Source of the DNA: Streptacidiphilus neutrinimicus
Lineage (GTDB): Bacteria > Actinomycetota > Actinomycetes > Streptomycetales > Streptomycetaceae
Assembly (NCBI RefSeq): GCF_000787815.1
Contig: NZ_BBPO01000068.1
Location: 1-35,598 of the forward strand
Direction: 5' to 3'
Length of the DNA: 35,598 bases
Program-made: the position numbers and the translations under genes
Notes under the pieces: generated by a model
What the model saw: only the letters and a program-made list of their open reading frames with translations
What the model was told of the DNA's origin: nothing
The model's database searches: none
In this document: positions 1-9,888 of the stretch, one piece after another
Numbering within the stretch: position 1 is the first letter of the stretch
How the letters are laid out: each line of letters opens with the position of its first letter

Positions 1-118
1 GGGCCGCGCCGATCCCGCGCTGGGCCCCGGCTCACGGCACAGCACGAGCGTGTCACGAGTTGTCCACAGGCCCAGGGAGGGACTGCGCCTGTTCGGGCGG
101 TCGTGGCAAGGTAGCCGG

Positions 119-1297
119 GTGAACGTCCTCGATGTCCTGCTGATCCTTGCCGCCGTCGGATTCGCTGTGAGCGGCTACCGGCAGGGCTTCGTGGTGGGTG
201 CGCTCTCCGTCATCGGCTTCCTCGGGGGCGGCCTGATCGCCGTCCAGTTGCTGCCATTCCTGTTGCGCCACCTCTCCCCGGGGATGGTCACCTCGGTGGT
301 CGCCGTTGTGGTGGTCATCGTCTTCGCCGCTTTCGGGCAGGCGTTCACCACGCACTGGGCCTGGAAGCTGCGCGGCCGGATCGGCCGCAGCAAGGCGCGG
401 GTCCCCGACGCGATCGGCGGCGCGCTGGTCAACGTGGTGGCCATGCTGCTGGTGGCCTGGCTGATCGGCTCGGCCCTCGCGGGCACCTCGCTGCCCACGG
501 TCGCGCACCAGGTGCGCAGCTCCAAGGTGCTCGGCGGGGTGCAGGACATGCTGCCCGCGGGTGCGCCCGGCTGGTTCTCGGACTTCACCTCGACCCTGGC
601 CCGCAACGGATTCCCCCAGGTCTTCAACCCGTTCCAGAACGAGCCGATCACCAACGTGCCCGCGCCGGACCCGGCCCTGGTGAACGATCCTGCGGTCAGA
701 GCCGCCCGGCAGAGCATCGTGAAGGTCATCGGGACCGCCCCCTCCTGCGGCAAGGTCATCGAGGGCACCGGCTTCGTCTACGCGACCGACCGTGTCATGA
801 CCAACGCCCACGTCGTCGGCGGCGTCACCGACCCGACGGTCCACCTCGGCAGCCGCACCTACCAGGCCCACGTCGTCCTCTACGACTGGCAGCGCGACGT
901 CGCGATCCTGGACGTCCCCGGTCTGCACGCCCCCGCGCTGACCTTCGCGGGCACCGCCGGCACGGGCGTGGACGCGATCGTCGCAGGCTTCCCGGAGAAC
1001 GGCCCCTTCAACGTGCAGGCCGCGCGCATCCGCGGCCGCATCGACGCCAACGGTCCGGACATCTACCACCGCGGCAACGTCAGCCGCGACGTCTACTCGA
1101 TCCGATCCACCGTCCGACAGGGCAACTCCGGCGGCCCGCTGCTGACGACGGACGGCGAGGTCTACGGCGTCGTCTTCGCCAAGTCGCTCGATGACGCGCA
1201 GACCGGCTACGCGCTCACCATCGACGAAGTCCGCGGCGACGCCCAGCGCGGGGTGAGCCTCACGGCGCCGGTGAACACGCAGGCCTGCGCGCTGTAG
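119..1297 (+). CDS. MarP-type membrane-anchored serine protease (CvpA + trypsin-like domain)
   Basis: Predicted acid/oxidative-stress serine protease of the MarP family, acting outside the cytoplasmic membrane. With the GTG start at 119 (AAGGT 6 nt upstream) it is 392 aa. Residues 1-120 form about four hydrophobic segments of a CvpA-like domain; a linker leads to a chymotrypsin-fold protease. The triad is visible as His231 (TNAHVV), Asp260 (QRDVAIL) and Ser337 (GNSGGP). Cys210 and Cys390 match the disulfide pair known in M. tuberculosis MarP (Rv3671c). An in-frame GTG at 50 would add 23 polar residues but lacks a good ribosome site. A reading frame from upstream ends with TGA at 120-122, overlapping the start by GTGA, so the gene may be coupled to an upstream gene (a NUDIX gene in relatives). 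The family call is secure; its substrate here is unknown. Confidence 0.93.
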   Translation: MNVLDVLLILAAVGFAVSGYRQGFVVGALSVIGFLGGGLIAVQLLPFLLRHLSPGMVTSVVAVVVVIVFAAFGQAFTTHWAWKLRGRIGRSKARVPDAIGGALVNVVAMLLVAWLIGSALAGTSLPTVAHQVRSSKVLGGVQDMLPAGAPGWFSDFTSTLARNGFPQVFNPFQNEPITNVPAPDPALVNDPAVRAARQSIVKVIGTAPSCGKVIEGTGFVYATDRVMTNAHVVGGVTDPTVHLGSRTYQAHVVLYDWQRDVAILDVPGLHAPALTFAGTAGTGVDAIVAGFPENGPFNVQAARIRGRIDANGPDIYHRGNVSRDVYSIRSTVRQGNSGGPLLTTDGEVYGVVFAKSLDDAQTGYALTIDEVRGDAQRGVSLTAPVNTQACAL

Positions 1298-1507
1298 CGG
1301 TCCGCCCCGCTCTTTTCGAGTCGTCCTCCCGTTTCCCTTCCTGGCCGCTTTGATCGGACGGCCCTGGTCGCTGTGGTCGCTCTGGTCGGGCGGCCGTGGT
1401 CGGTCCGGCCGGGATCGTGATCGAATCCGCTGCTCGGGGTGGTCCGGCTTCCTGGTACGGTCGGCGCGAGCGTGAGATCGCGTCAGCAACCAGGAGGACG
1501 ACCAGTC

Positions 1508-2206
1508 ATGATGGGCCACTCGCACGCGGTGAGCGGGGCGCTGCTCTTCGCGGCCACCTCGCCCTTTCTGCCGCCGCTGGTGATGCACGCTCACCTGAAG
1601 CCGCAGGAGATCCTGATGGGCACGATCCTGTGCGCGGGCGCCGCCCTGCTGCCGGATCTGGACCACCACGACGGCACCATCGCCAACTTCCTCGGCCCGG
1701 TCAGCAAGTTGCTGTGCCGCTTCGTCGCCTGGATCTCCGGCGGTCACCGGCACGCCACGCACTCGCTCTTCTTCGTGGCCCTGATGACCGTCGGCACCTG
1801 GGCGGGCGTCACCTATCTCGGCCGCAACTTCACGCTCGGCATGACCTTCTTCCTGCTGGCCATGGCGGTGCGGGCGCTGAACCTCTGCCCGCCAGGGCAT
1901 GCCTTCAACGCCTGGGGCACGATCGTCGCGGAGGCCGCCATCGGGACCGCCGTGATCGCCAAGTTCATCCCCTCCGCGCCGGGTTGGCTTCCCTACGCGG
2001 TCGGGCTCGGCTGCGTGGCGCACCTGCTGGGCGACTCCATCACCAAGATGGGCGCGCCGTGGCTGTGGCCGATCAAGACCCGCTACGAGATCGAGATCAT
2101 CAAGAGCAGCGGCAACAAGCTGGAGACGGAGATACTCGTTCCACTGATGGGCGTCGGGACCATCGCGCTGCTCTGGTTCACCGCGCTCTCGCCGAAGAAG
2201 CTCTAG
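1508..2206 (+). CDS. YdjM-family membrane-bound metal-dependent hydrolase
   Basis: Integral membrane protein of the YdjM/DUF457 family (putative metal-dependent hydrolases), 232 aa. The likely metal ligands are spaced as in the family: MGHSH at the N terminus, LPDLDHHDG near residue 55, GHRHATHS near residue 80 and HLLGDSITK near residue 178, with hydrophobic segments between. ATG 1508 was chosen because AGGAGG sits at 1492-1497; a second ATG follows at once. A TACGGT hexamer at 1456-1461 could be its -10 element. It lies between marP and the EphE-like gene, which I recall as close neighbours in relatives, so it may be a lineage-specific insertion. The biological substrate of the family is not established; the function is inferred only from the His/Asp pattern. 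Confidence 0.85.
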   Translation: MMGHSHAVSGALLFAATSPFLPPLVMHAHLKPQEILMGTILCAGAALLPDLDHHDGTIANFLGPVSKLLCRFVAWISGGHRHATHSLFFVALMTVGTWAGVTYLGRNFTLGMTFFLLAMAVRALNLCPPGHAFNAWGTIVAEAAIGTAVIAKFIPSAPGWLPYAVGLGCVAHLLGDSITKMGAPWLWPIKTRYEIEIIKSSGNKLETEILVPLMGVGTIALLWFTALSPKKL

Positions 2207-2236
2207 TCGCTCCAGCAGACGTCACGCTGACGGCCC

Positions 2237-2271
2237 GACGGGTCGGCCCCTTGTTCCGGGGCCGGCCCGTT
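2237..2271. terminator. Hairpin between convergent genes
   Basis: An 11-bp stem (2240-2250 with 2258-2268, one G-T wobble) with a 7-nt loop, extendable by about three pairs on the outside. It starts 31 nt after the stop of the YdjM-family gene. It has no T-tract, as is common for actinobacterial terminators. It could serve both facing genes. Confidence 0.6.
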
Positions 2272-2568
2272 CAGCGTTGGCGCAGGCGTGAGGTGACCCA
2301 CCGGGCACGACGGCCGATCAGGCGTGGGAAGCCGACGTGGACCGTCGGCTCGAGCAGTCCGGACGCCGCCCTTGGGGTGTTGGGTGAGCCCGACGGCAGG
2401 CTCGAGGGCGAGCGGCGGCGGCTTCGGGACGCGGAGGTGCGTTCGTGCATCCAGCTCATACTCGGAAGTTGCCCGCGCGGGCGCATGGGTAATCCCGAGC
2501 ATAAGTTCCAATTGGCTTATGCCACTGGCGTATTCACTCGACTACGCACCGCAGGGACGCTCCGCTCG
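2272..2568. other. Intergenic stretch with an AT-rich island
   Basis: About 300 bp between two converging genes. No convincing coding region was found on either strand. At 2501-2520 there is a locally AT-rich imperfect inverted repeat: ATAAG and CTTAT arms around CCAATTGG, with two extra T on the left. Its role is unknown; neither flanking gene would need a promoter here. Confidence 0.4.
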
Positions 2569-3501
2569 CTACTGGCGGGTCTTCAGCCACTCCAGGAGCA
2601 GGTCCGAGAACGCGTCCGGCTCCTCCTCGTGCGGGTAGTGGCCGATGCCGTCCAAGGGCCGCCAGTCGTAGGGCGCGTCCACGTACGCACCCGAGCCGAG
2701 AGCGGTCTCCGGCAGCAGCACCGGGTCGTTCTCGCCGTGCACGTGGAGCGTCGGAACCCGCAGCTTGCGGTCCATGCGCCGGGCGAACTGGAAGCCGTCG
2801 GGGCGGCCCATCGACCGCATCAACCACCGGTAGGGCTCGATCGAGCAGTGCCGGGTGTTCGACAGCATCATCGCCTGCCGGTACGTCAGCAGTTCCTTCT
2901 CGCTCGGCTGACGCCCGGGGCCGGTCCAGTCCCGCAGGTACTGCGCCACCAGGGCGGCGTCCCCGGCGGCCAGCTGCCGCTCCGGCACCCAGGGGCGCTG
3001 GAAGCCCAGCAGGTGCTCCGCGGCGACGATCTGCCGCCGGTCCCGCAGCAGCGAGCGCCGGAGGCTGCGCGGGTGGGCGCTGGAGACCACGACGAGCCGC
3101 CGCACCAGAGCGGGACGCATCGCGGCGGCGGTCCAGGCCAGGAAGCCGCCCCAGTCGTGCCCCACGAGCGTCGCGTCGGCGACGCCGAGGGAGCGGATGA
3201 CGCCGGTCAGGTCCAGCGCCATGTTCGAGGGGTCGTAGCCCCTGGGGGTCCGGTCGCTGCCGCCCACACCGCGCAGGTCGACGGCGACGGCGCGGTAGCC
3301 TGCCGCGGCCAGGGCGGTCAGCTGGTGCCGCCAGGTCCACCAGAACTGCGGCCAGCCGTGCACCAGTAGCACCAGCGGGCCCTCGCCGAGCTCGGCGATG
3401 TGGAAGCGCGCCCCGTTCGCGGCGAGGTCACGGTGCGTCCACGGACCGTCGATGCGGGGATCGAAGGCTTCAGCGCTGGAGGCGGCGGGGTCAAAGGCCA
3501 T
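2569..3501 (-). CDS. Epoxide-hydrolase-like alpha/beta hydrolase (EphE type)
   Basis: A 310-aa alpha/beta-hydrolase-fold enzyme resembling bacterial epoxide hydrolases. Visible elements are HGWPQ (48-52, oxyanion region), DLRGVGGSD (75-83), the nucleophile Asp116 in GHDWGG, a predicted acid Asp259 in GENDP and the base His288 in GIGHYPHEE. An Asp rather than Ser nucleophile points to epoxide hydrolase or haloalkane dehalogenase chemistry through a covalent ester. The lid contains several Tyr, as epoxide hydrolases need, but which ones are catalytic cannot be told here. Position next to marP matches M. tuberculosis ephE (Rv3670). The ATG at 3499-3501 is the only sensible start. It is probably cytoplasmic; the substrate is unknown. 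Confidence 0.88.
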   Translation of the reverse strand: MAFDPAASSAEAFDPRIDGPWTHRDLAANGARFHIAELGEGPLVLLVHGWPQFWWTWRHQLTALAAAGYRAVAVDLRGVGGSDRTPRGYDPSNMALDLTGVIRSLGVADATLVGHDWGGFLAWTAAAMRPALVRRLVVVSSAHPRSLRRSLLRDRRQIVAAEHLLGFQRPWVPERQLAAGDAALVAQYLRDWTGPGRQPSEKELLTYRQAMMLSNTRHCSIEPYRWLMRSMGRPDGFQFARRMDRKLRVPTLHVHGENDPVLLPETALGSGAYVDAPYDWRPLDGIGHYPHEEEPDAFSDLLLEWLKTRQ

Positions 3502-3596
3502 GGGAAGAGCGTGTCACACCCTGGGGCCGACGCGACGCCTCCGCGCCTGTGACCCGTCTCAGCGCGTCGAGGGACGGGGGACGCCTCTGGGGTGCG

Positions 3597-4058
3597 TCAG
3601 GGGGTCAGCGCCCGGTGCCCGTCGCCGGTGGTGATCGCCGGGGCCGGGGCAGGGGCCGGGTGGGGCTTGGCGTTCTTGAGCACGTCCACCGTGGCCTTGG
3701 CGCCCGCGATGGTGCGCTCGGGCGGGGAGAGCTTCTTGAACCAGCGGTAGGCCATGAGGCCGAGAATGATCGCGATCACGACGTAGACGCCGCCCATGAT
3801 GAAGAAGCACCAGACCAGGCCGAGGCCGGTCGAGTGGATCCCGTAGGCGGCAGCGAAGCTGAACATCGGGATCGAGGCCAGCAGGACCACCGCGGCGACG
3901 GCGATCGCGCCGCTGCCGGACGCGCCGCGCACGACGTCCTTCTTGATCTCCTGCTTCGCCAGCGCGATCTCGTCGTGGACGAGCGCCGACAGGTCCGCGG
4001 TCGCGGAGGCGAACATCTCGCCGACCGTACGCTCGGTCCCGGTCCCGGGAGCGGCCAT
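3597..4058 (-). CDS. Holin-like two-helix membrane protein (Phage_holin_3_6 type)
   Basis: A 153-aa protein. The N-terminal amphipathic part is rich in acidic and Lys residues (LVHDEIALAKQEIKKDV). Two long hydrophobic segments follow, around residues 50-75 and 87-110, then a Pro/Ala-rich tail. This matches the actinobacterial holin-superfamily proteins often found beside ephE and marP (Rv3669-like); despite the name there is no phage context. ATG 4058 was chosen because AGGAG lies at 4066-4070; an upstream in-frame ATG at 4124 would add 22 Arg-rich residues without a good ribosome site. It sits 81 nt downstream of nhaA on the same strand and could share its transcript. Function unknown. Confidence 0.82.
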   Translation of the reverse strand: MAAPGTGTERTVGEMFASATADLSALVHDEIALAKQEIKKDVVRGASGSGAIAVAAVVLLASIPMFSFAAAYGIHSTGLGLVWCFFIMGGVYVVIAIILGLMAYRWFKKLSPPERTIAGAKATVDVLKNAKPHPAPAPAPAITTGDGHRALTP

Positions 4059-4139
4059 CTCGCTTCTCCTCATCCTCACGCGACTCACGCGATCCCCGTG
4101 GCGGCCGGAGTGGTGCTCCCGCACACCGCTGTTGCTCTA

Positions 4140-5441
4140 TCAGATCATGCCGCTACCGGACGGTACGTCACCACCGGACACATCGCCGTCCTCCGCGTCC
4201 TCTTCTTCACATAGCCGCCGGTACTTCTGGTTACGCATCCGCAGCAGCACCGCCGCCAGGACCGCGCACAGCAGCGAACCGACGAGGACCGCCGCCTTGA
4301 CGCGTTCGGTGAGCTCAGGGTCGTGCGAGAAGGCCAGCTCGGCGATGAGCAGCGAGACGGTGAACCCGATGCCGGACAGGACCGACATCGAGAACATGTC
4401 CGCCCACGCCAGCTCGGGGTTCAGCTCCGCACGGGTGAACCGCGCCGTCAGCCAGGTGCCGCCGAACACGCCGAAGGTCTTGCCGATCACCAGGCCCAGC
4501 ACCACGCCGAGCGGGGCCGCCTCGGTGAACACCTGGGCCAGGGCGTGCGGGCTGATCGACACCCCGGCTGCGAAGAGCGCGAAGACGGGCACGCAGAAGC
4601 CGGCCGAAAACGGGCGGACCAGGTGTTCGATGTGCTCGCCGGGCGAGTGGTCCTCGCCCGGGTCCTTGGTCACCCGGATCATCAGGCCCATCGCCACGCC
4701 GGCCACGGTGGCGTGCACCCCGCCCTCGTGCATCAGCGCCCAGGTCACCACCGCCAGCGGCACGTAGACGTACCAGCCGCGCACCCGCGCCCGCTGCAGG
4801 AAGTAGAAGACGACCAGCCCGAGCAGGGCGAGCCCCAGCGCCCAGAGCTTGACGCCGTGGCTGTAGAAGATTGCGATGATCAGGATCGCGATCAGGTCGT
4901 CCACCACCGCCAGGGTCAGCAGGAAGGCCCGCAACGCGGACGGCAGATGCGAGCCGACGATGGCCAGCACGCCCAGGGCGAAGGCGATGTCCGTGGCGGT
5001 GGGGATCGCCCAGCCGCCCAGGTGACCGTCCGGACCGCTGTTGACGATGACATCGATGACGGCGGGAAGCGCCACGCCGCACACCGCGGCCGCGACGGGC
5101 AGCAGCGCGGCGCGCGGGTCGCGCAGCTCGCCCACGACGAGCTCGCGTTTGAGCTCGATGCCGGCCACGAAGAAGAAGACGCTCAGCAGCCCGTCGGTGG
5201 CCCAGTCGGAGAGCGAGAGGTCCAGGTGCAGCGGCTTGCTCGGCCCGATGGTGTAGGAGCTGACGGCTTCGTAGGAGCCCGGCCACACGTTCGCCCAGAC
5301 GAGGGCGGTCACGGCGGCGGTCAGCAGCAGGACACCGCCCACCGTCTCCGCCCGCAGGGCGTCCGCGATGAAGGCGCGCTCCGGCAGAGGCAGCCGTGCC
5401 AGGAACTGGCGACGCGGCGGCGGCGTCGGAGCGCTGCTCAC
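4140..5441 (-). CDS. nhaA: Na+/H+ antiporter NhaA
   Basis: Electrogenic sodium/proton antiporter of the inner membrane, 433 aa, with about 12 hydrophobic segments. Diagnostic motifs are FFFVAGIELKREL (89-101), PTATDIAFALGVL (147-159, with Asp151 equivalent to E. coli Asp133) and AVVDDLIAIL (178-187, with Asp181/Asp182 equivalent to the ion-binding Asp163/Asp164). The first 20 residues are Pro/Arg-rich and cytoplasmic, and the C-terminal tail is acidic. Translation starts with GTG at 5441. Upstream are two TGTCACAT copies 18 bp apart that may regulate it. It probably exports Na+ and helps set pH, fitting the neighbouring stress-type genes. The identification is secure. Confidence 0.96.
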   Translation of the reverse strand: MSSAPTPPPRRQFLARLPLPERAFIADALRAETVGGVLLLTAAVTALVWANVWPGSYEAVSSYTIGPSKPLHLDLSLSDWATDGLLSVFFFVAGIELKRELVVGELRDPRAALLPVAAAVCGVALPAVIDVIVNSGPDGHLGGWAIPTATDIAFALGVLAIVGSHLPSALRAFLLTLAVVDDLIAILIIAIFYSHGVKLWALGLALLGLVVFYFLQRARVRGWYVYVPLAVVTWALMHEGGVHATVAGVAMGLMIRVTKDPGEDHSPGEHIEHLVRPFSAGFCVPVFALFAAGVSISPHALAQVFTEAAPLGVVLGLVIGKTFGVFGGTWLTARFTRAELNPELAWADMFSMSVLSGIGFTVSLLIAELAFSHDPELTERVKAAVLVGSLLCAVLAAVLLRMRNQKYRRLCEEEDAEDGDVSGGDVPSGSGMI

Positions 5442-5457
5442 GCGGAGACTCCACTTC

Positions 5458-5483
5458 TGTCACATACATCCGTTTTGTCACAT
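5458..5483. promoter_or_regulatory. Direct repeat upstream of nhaA (possible operator)
   Basis: Two exact copies of TGTCACAT at 5458-5465 and 5476-5483, starting 18 bp apart, 17-42 nt upstream of the nhaA start. On the nhaA strand they read ATGTGACA. A TAGCAT hexamer partly overlapping the far copy (about 5482-5487, minus strand) could be a -10 element. The binding protein is unknown. Confidence 0.35.
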
Positions 5484-5518
5484 GCTACGGAAGTACGGAC
5501 GAAGCGCCGTCGAAGCGC

Positions 5519-5556
5519 GCGGCCCGCCCCCTGCCATGAGGCGGGAGGCGGGCCGC
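5519..5556 (-). terminator. Terminator-like hairpin after acs
   Basis: A perfect 10-bp outer stem (5519-5528 with 5547-5556) continues into an inner GC-rich stem around an ATGA loop. It lies 25 nt beyond the acs stop codon and before nhaA, so it probably ends the acs transcript and separates it from nhaA. No T-tract. Confidence 0.65.
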
Positions 5557-5581
5557 GGTCAGGACGTTGGGCGATCCGGGC

Positions 5582-7540
<1,959 letters not shown>

Positions 7541-7624
7541 CGCAACACTCCTCATCGAATTCGTCCTGTTTTCGTGAGATAGCTCACCAGGTCGACAGGG
7601 GTGCTGACAAGGCCCAGCCCGAAA

Positions 7625-7640
7625 ATTGGTGTAGACCTTT
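7625..7640. promoter_or_regulatory. DasR/GntR-like operator candidate upstream of acs
   Basis: ATTGGTGTAGACCTTT matches 12 of 16 positions of the Streptomyces DasR element (ACTGGTCTAGACCAGT). It lies 85-100 nt upstream of the acs start, inside a local AT-richer patch. Other GntR regulators bind related GGTCTANACC sequences, so the regulator is only a guess. Confidence 0.35.
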
Positions 7641-7685
7641 CTTTGGCTGCGGAATCGACCGCGGATCAGTGTCCGGAGGTCGGTG

Positions 7686-7715
7686 GCCCTGGGCGCCCCT
7701 CCGCGCGCCCAGGGC
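7686..7715 (-). terminator. Hairpin after the carbonic anhydrase gene
   Basis: A perfect 11-bp stem, GCCCTGGGCGC at 7686-7696 with its complement at 7705-7715, and an 8-nt loop. It begins 5 nt past the carbonic anhydrase stop codon and precedes acs on the same strand, arguing for separate transcripts. Confidence 0.65.
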
Positions 7716-7719
7716 GGCC

Positions 7720-8433
7720 TCATGCGGCGTCCGCCCGGGGGTGTACCGGCACGAAGCCCCGGTTGCCGGGCGACCAGACGTAGGTCTGCGCCGTCGTCAG
7801 TTCGAAGTACAGACCCGTCAGTCGGATGGTGCCGAGATCCATCCTTCGGGCGACGCTCGGGTGCGCCCGCAGGTTCTCGAGCTGCTGGACCACGTTGGTC
7901 AGGCAGAGCCGCTCCAGCGGGTCGGTCGACGGGGACCGGCCATGGAAGCGCGCCGGCGTGTGCCGGACCCGGTGCAGGGAGTCCTGACCGTGGCGCAGCC
8001 AGCGGGTCAGCGGCGTTCCTGCCCGGCCGTCGCGGCGGTGTGCCCCGTGCAGCAGGGACTGCATCGCGCCGCACCCCGAGTGTCCGCAGACGGTGATGTG
8101 ACGGACGCCCAGCACGTCCACCGCGTACTCCACGGCGGCGAAGACGCTGTCATCGGCCGTCGGCGGGACCAGGTTGCCGATGTTGCGGACGGTGAAAAGC
8201 TCTCCCGGGCCGCTGTTGGTGATCACGTTCGGGACCATCCGCGAGTCGGCGCAGGTGATGAACAACTGGGAGGGGGACTGCCCCTCCCGGGCCAGCCGCG
8301 CCAGCTCGGGACGGAGCAGTGGCGCGGTGTGCCGCTGGAAGTCCCGGATGCCGGTCAGGGCGTCCGGTGCGGCCGTGGCCGGGACGGCGGGCGGGGACAG
8401 CGGGCTGGTCTCGGTGGTCGGCGTGCTCTGCAT
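7720..8433 (-). CDS. Beta-class carbonic anhydrase
   Basis: Zinc enzyme interconverting CO2 and bicarbonate, 237 aa from ATG 8433 (AGGAG 9 nt upstream). Zinc ligands are Cys61 (ITCADSR), His118 and Cys121 (CGHSGCG); Asp63 and Arg65 form the usual catalytic dyad, and RNIGNLVPP (83-91) is another family signature. The first 25 residues are Pro/Ser/Thr-rich and look disordered, with no signal peptide, so it is cytoplasmic. An upstream in-frame start at 8490 would add 19 residues without ribosome-site support. It lies 160 nt downstream of the CooC-like ATPase on the same strand and is followed by a hairpin. It may supply bicarbonate for acetyl-CoA carboxylation; that link to acs is inference. Confidence 0.95.
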   Translation of the reverse strand: MQSTPTTETSPLSPPAVPATAAPDALTGIRDFQRHTAPLLRPELARLAREGQSPSQLFITCADSRMVPNVITNSGPGELFTVRNIGNLVPPTADDSVFAAVEYAVDVLGVRHITVCGHSGCGAMQSLLHGAHRRDGRAGTPLTRWLRHGQDSLHRVRHTPARFHGRSPSTDPLERLCLTNVVQQLENLRAHPSVARRMDLGTIRLTGLYFELTTAQTYVWSPGNRGFVPVHPRADAA

Positions 8434-8495
8434 GGGTCGCGTCTCCTGTGGGTGAGGACGGCGCGGCTGGGTGTGCCACGTGAGGGCCAAGAATC

Positions 8496-8524
8496 GGTAA
8501 ATGAAGAGTAATGAACTCTTTACC
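8496..8524. promoter_or_regulatory. AT-rich interrupted inverted repeat upstream of carbonic anhydrase
   Basis: GGTAA and AGAGT (separated by ATGA) pair with ACTCTTTACC across a short loop, giving 10 bp with one bulge in an unusually AT-rich patch 63-91 nt before the carbonic anhydrase start. It could hold the promoter and an operator; no clear -35/-10 pair could be fixed. Confidence 0.35.
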
Positions 8525-8593
8525 TTTCTGGCGCTCCCGGTGGTCCAAGTTCACCCAGGAGAGCGGCGCGTACGGGACCGGTATGTCGGCTGG

Positions 8594-9589
8594 TCAGACA
8601 CCCATCGGCTCGGGCAGGACGTCCAGGTGCTCGCCGAGTACGAAGTCCGGATCGACCTGGGCGGCGAGGTCGGCGCCCGTCTTGGCGTTCCCCCAACTCG
8701 TGGCGTTGCGAAGGTGGAAGGAGACCCCCTGGCGGGTGTAGCGGCCCCAGTCCCGCTCGGTGTGGGAGGCGTCCACGGCCTCCTGCATGACCCGCAGCAC
8801 TTCGGCGTTGGCCGGCTCCAGCTCGCTGAAGGCCGGTGCGCGCCCCTGCTCCGTCCGGCGTACCCATGCGGAGCGCCCGAAGCCGGCGAGCAGTGCGTCG
8901 CCCAACTCCTGACGGAGGAAGTCGAGGTCGTCCTCGTTCTCGACCTTGTTGCCGATCACGTGCAGCCGGATGCCGTAGTCCGCGGCGTAGTCCCGGTACT
9001 GCCGATACACCGCGACGCCCTTGCGGGTGGGCTCGCAGACCAGGAAGGTCTGGTCGAAGCGGGTGAACAGGCCGGAGGCGAAGGAGTCGGCCCCGGCCGT
9101 CATGTCCGTCACCCAGTACTCACCGGGGCCGTCGAGGAGATGGTTGAGGCAGAGCTCCACCGCGCCCACCTTCGAGTGGTAGCAGGCGACGCCGAGGTCC
9201 TCCTCGGCGAAGGCGCCCGTCGCCATCAGGCGCAGTGACGCGCCGTCCACCGTGACCGGCCGGGCGCAGAGCCGGTACACCGGATTGTCCTCGACGATCC
9301 GCAGGAGCCGGGAGCCCCGTCCGGGCGGCGTAGTCTTGATCATTGACGCCGCGTCCGGGATCCGGGGGTTGTCCCCACGTAGGTACTCCTTGATAGCCGG
9401 AAGCTCGGCCCCCAGCGAGGGCAGTGCCGCGCACTCCTCGTCGGTGAGCCCCAGAGCGGCGCCCAGGTGCTGGTTCACATCGGCGTCCACCGCCACCACT
9501 GGGCTCCCGGTCACGGCGAGATGGCGGACGAACAGGGAGGACAGCGTGGTCTTGCCACTGCCGCCCTTGCCGACGAAGGCGATCTTCAT
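8594..9589 (-). CDS. MinD/CooC-like P-loop ATPase
   Basis: A 331-aa ATPase of the SIMIBI class, close to CooC/MinD/NifH-type proteins. It begins MKIAFVGKGGSGKTT, the deviant Walker A with signature Lys8 and Lys13 that marks dimerising ATPases. VAVDADVNQHLG (about 34-45) is the switch I region and WVTDMTAGADSF around 160-170 the Walker B/switch II area. CooC inserts nickel into CO dehydrogenase and relatives act as metallochaperones or positioning factors; no CODH or hydrogenase gene is visible here, so the client is unknown. ATG 9589 has GGAG 5 nt upstream. It diverges from the Fic-like gene across a region with a Fur/Zur-like palindrome and precedes the zinc enzyme carbonic anhydrase, so a metal-related role is possible but unproven. 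Confidence 0.85.
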   Translation of the reverse strand: MKIAFVGKGGSGKTTLSSLFVRHLAVTGSPVVAVDADVNQHLGAALGLTDEECAALPSLGAELPAIKEYLRGDNPRIPDAASMIKTTPPGRGSRLLRIVEDNPVYRLCARPVTVDGASLRLMATGAFAEEDLGVACYHSKVGAVELCLNHLLDGPGEYWVTDMTAGADSFASGLFTRFDQTFLVCEPTRKGVAVYRQYRDYAADYGIRLHVIGNKVENEDDLDFLRQELGDALLAGFGRSAWVRRTEQGRAPAFSELEPANAEVLRVMQEAVDASHTERDWGRYTRQGVSFHLRNATSWGNAKTGADLAAQVDPDFVLGEHLDVLPEPMGV

Positions 9590-9745
9590 GGGAGCTCCGG
9601 ACGGGACTCGGGGTGGTGCGTGGCGGGGAGTGGAGTGCGGCGCGGTCGTGCCGCCTTGGCCCGACGGGGCCGCCGGGGGCGCTGCCCTCCGACGAAGCTC
9701 CCCGACGGCGGTGCCGACGGTCGCGGTGTCGATGCCACGCTTATT

Positions 9746-9758
9746 GATAACCGTTATC
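9746..9758. promoter_or_regulatory. Fur/Zur-like palindrome
   Basis: GATAAC-C-GTTATC is a perfect 6-1-6 palindrome in an AT-rich patch. The size and centre resemble Zur/Fur-family boxes of actinobacteria (TGATAAnnnTTATCA-like). It lies 157 nt from the ATPase start and 138 nt from the Fic-like start, so it could control either. Identification as Zur is an inference from similarity. Confidence 0.45.
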
Positions 9759-9882
9759 GTCACCGATTCTTGCCCATCGTAGCGACGCCGCCAGGCCGGT
9801 AGATCGGCTTTCACTGATCCTTGACACTTTCGGGTGATGCACCCCACGTCCGCCTTCGCGCCCCAGCCGCCCAGGAGTTCCG

Positions 9883-9888
9883 TAATGT
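9883..9888 (+). promoter_or_regulatory. -10 element of a probable leaderless mRNA (Fic-like gene)
   Basis: TAATGT fits the TANNNT -10 pattern and ends 7 nt before the GTG start at 9896, which would place the transcription start at or next to the first codon. No convincing -35 element was found. Confidence 0.45.

Noticed and set aside
1-122. Possible 3' end of an upstream gene (frame ending in TGA at 120-122, overlapping the marP GTG)
   Set aside because: The 39 visible codons do not resemble any protein I know and composition is ambiguous; the overlap alone is not enough.
1362-1410. Repeated TGGTCGCT-like words after marP
   Set aside because: Too short and degenerate to call a repeat; no structure that stands out from GC-rich background.
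53-2023. Long minus-strand open frame opposite marP and the YdjM-family gene
   Set aside because: Low-complexity Arg/Gly/Asp/His-rich translation, the typical antisense shadow of GC-rich genes.
2271-2486. Small minus-strand frame (71 aa) in the gap before the EphE-like gene
   Set aside because: No ribosome site and Arg/Ser/Pro-rich shadow composition; nothing recognisable.
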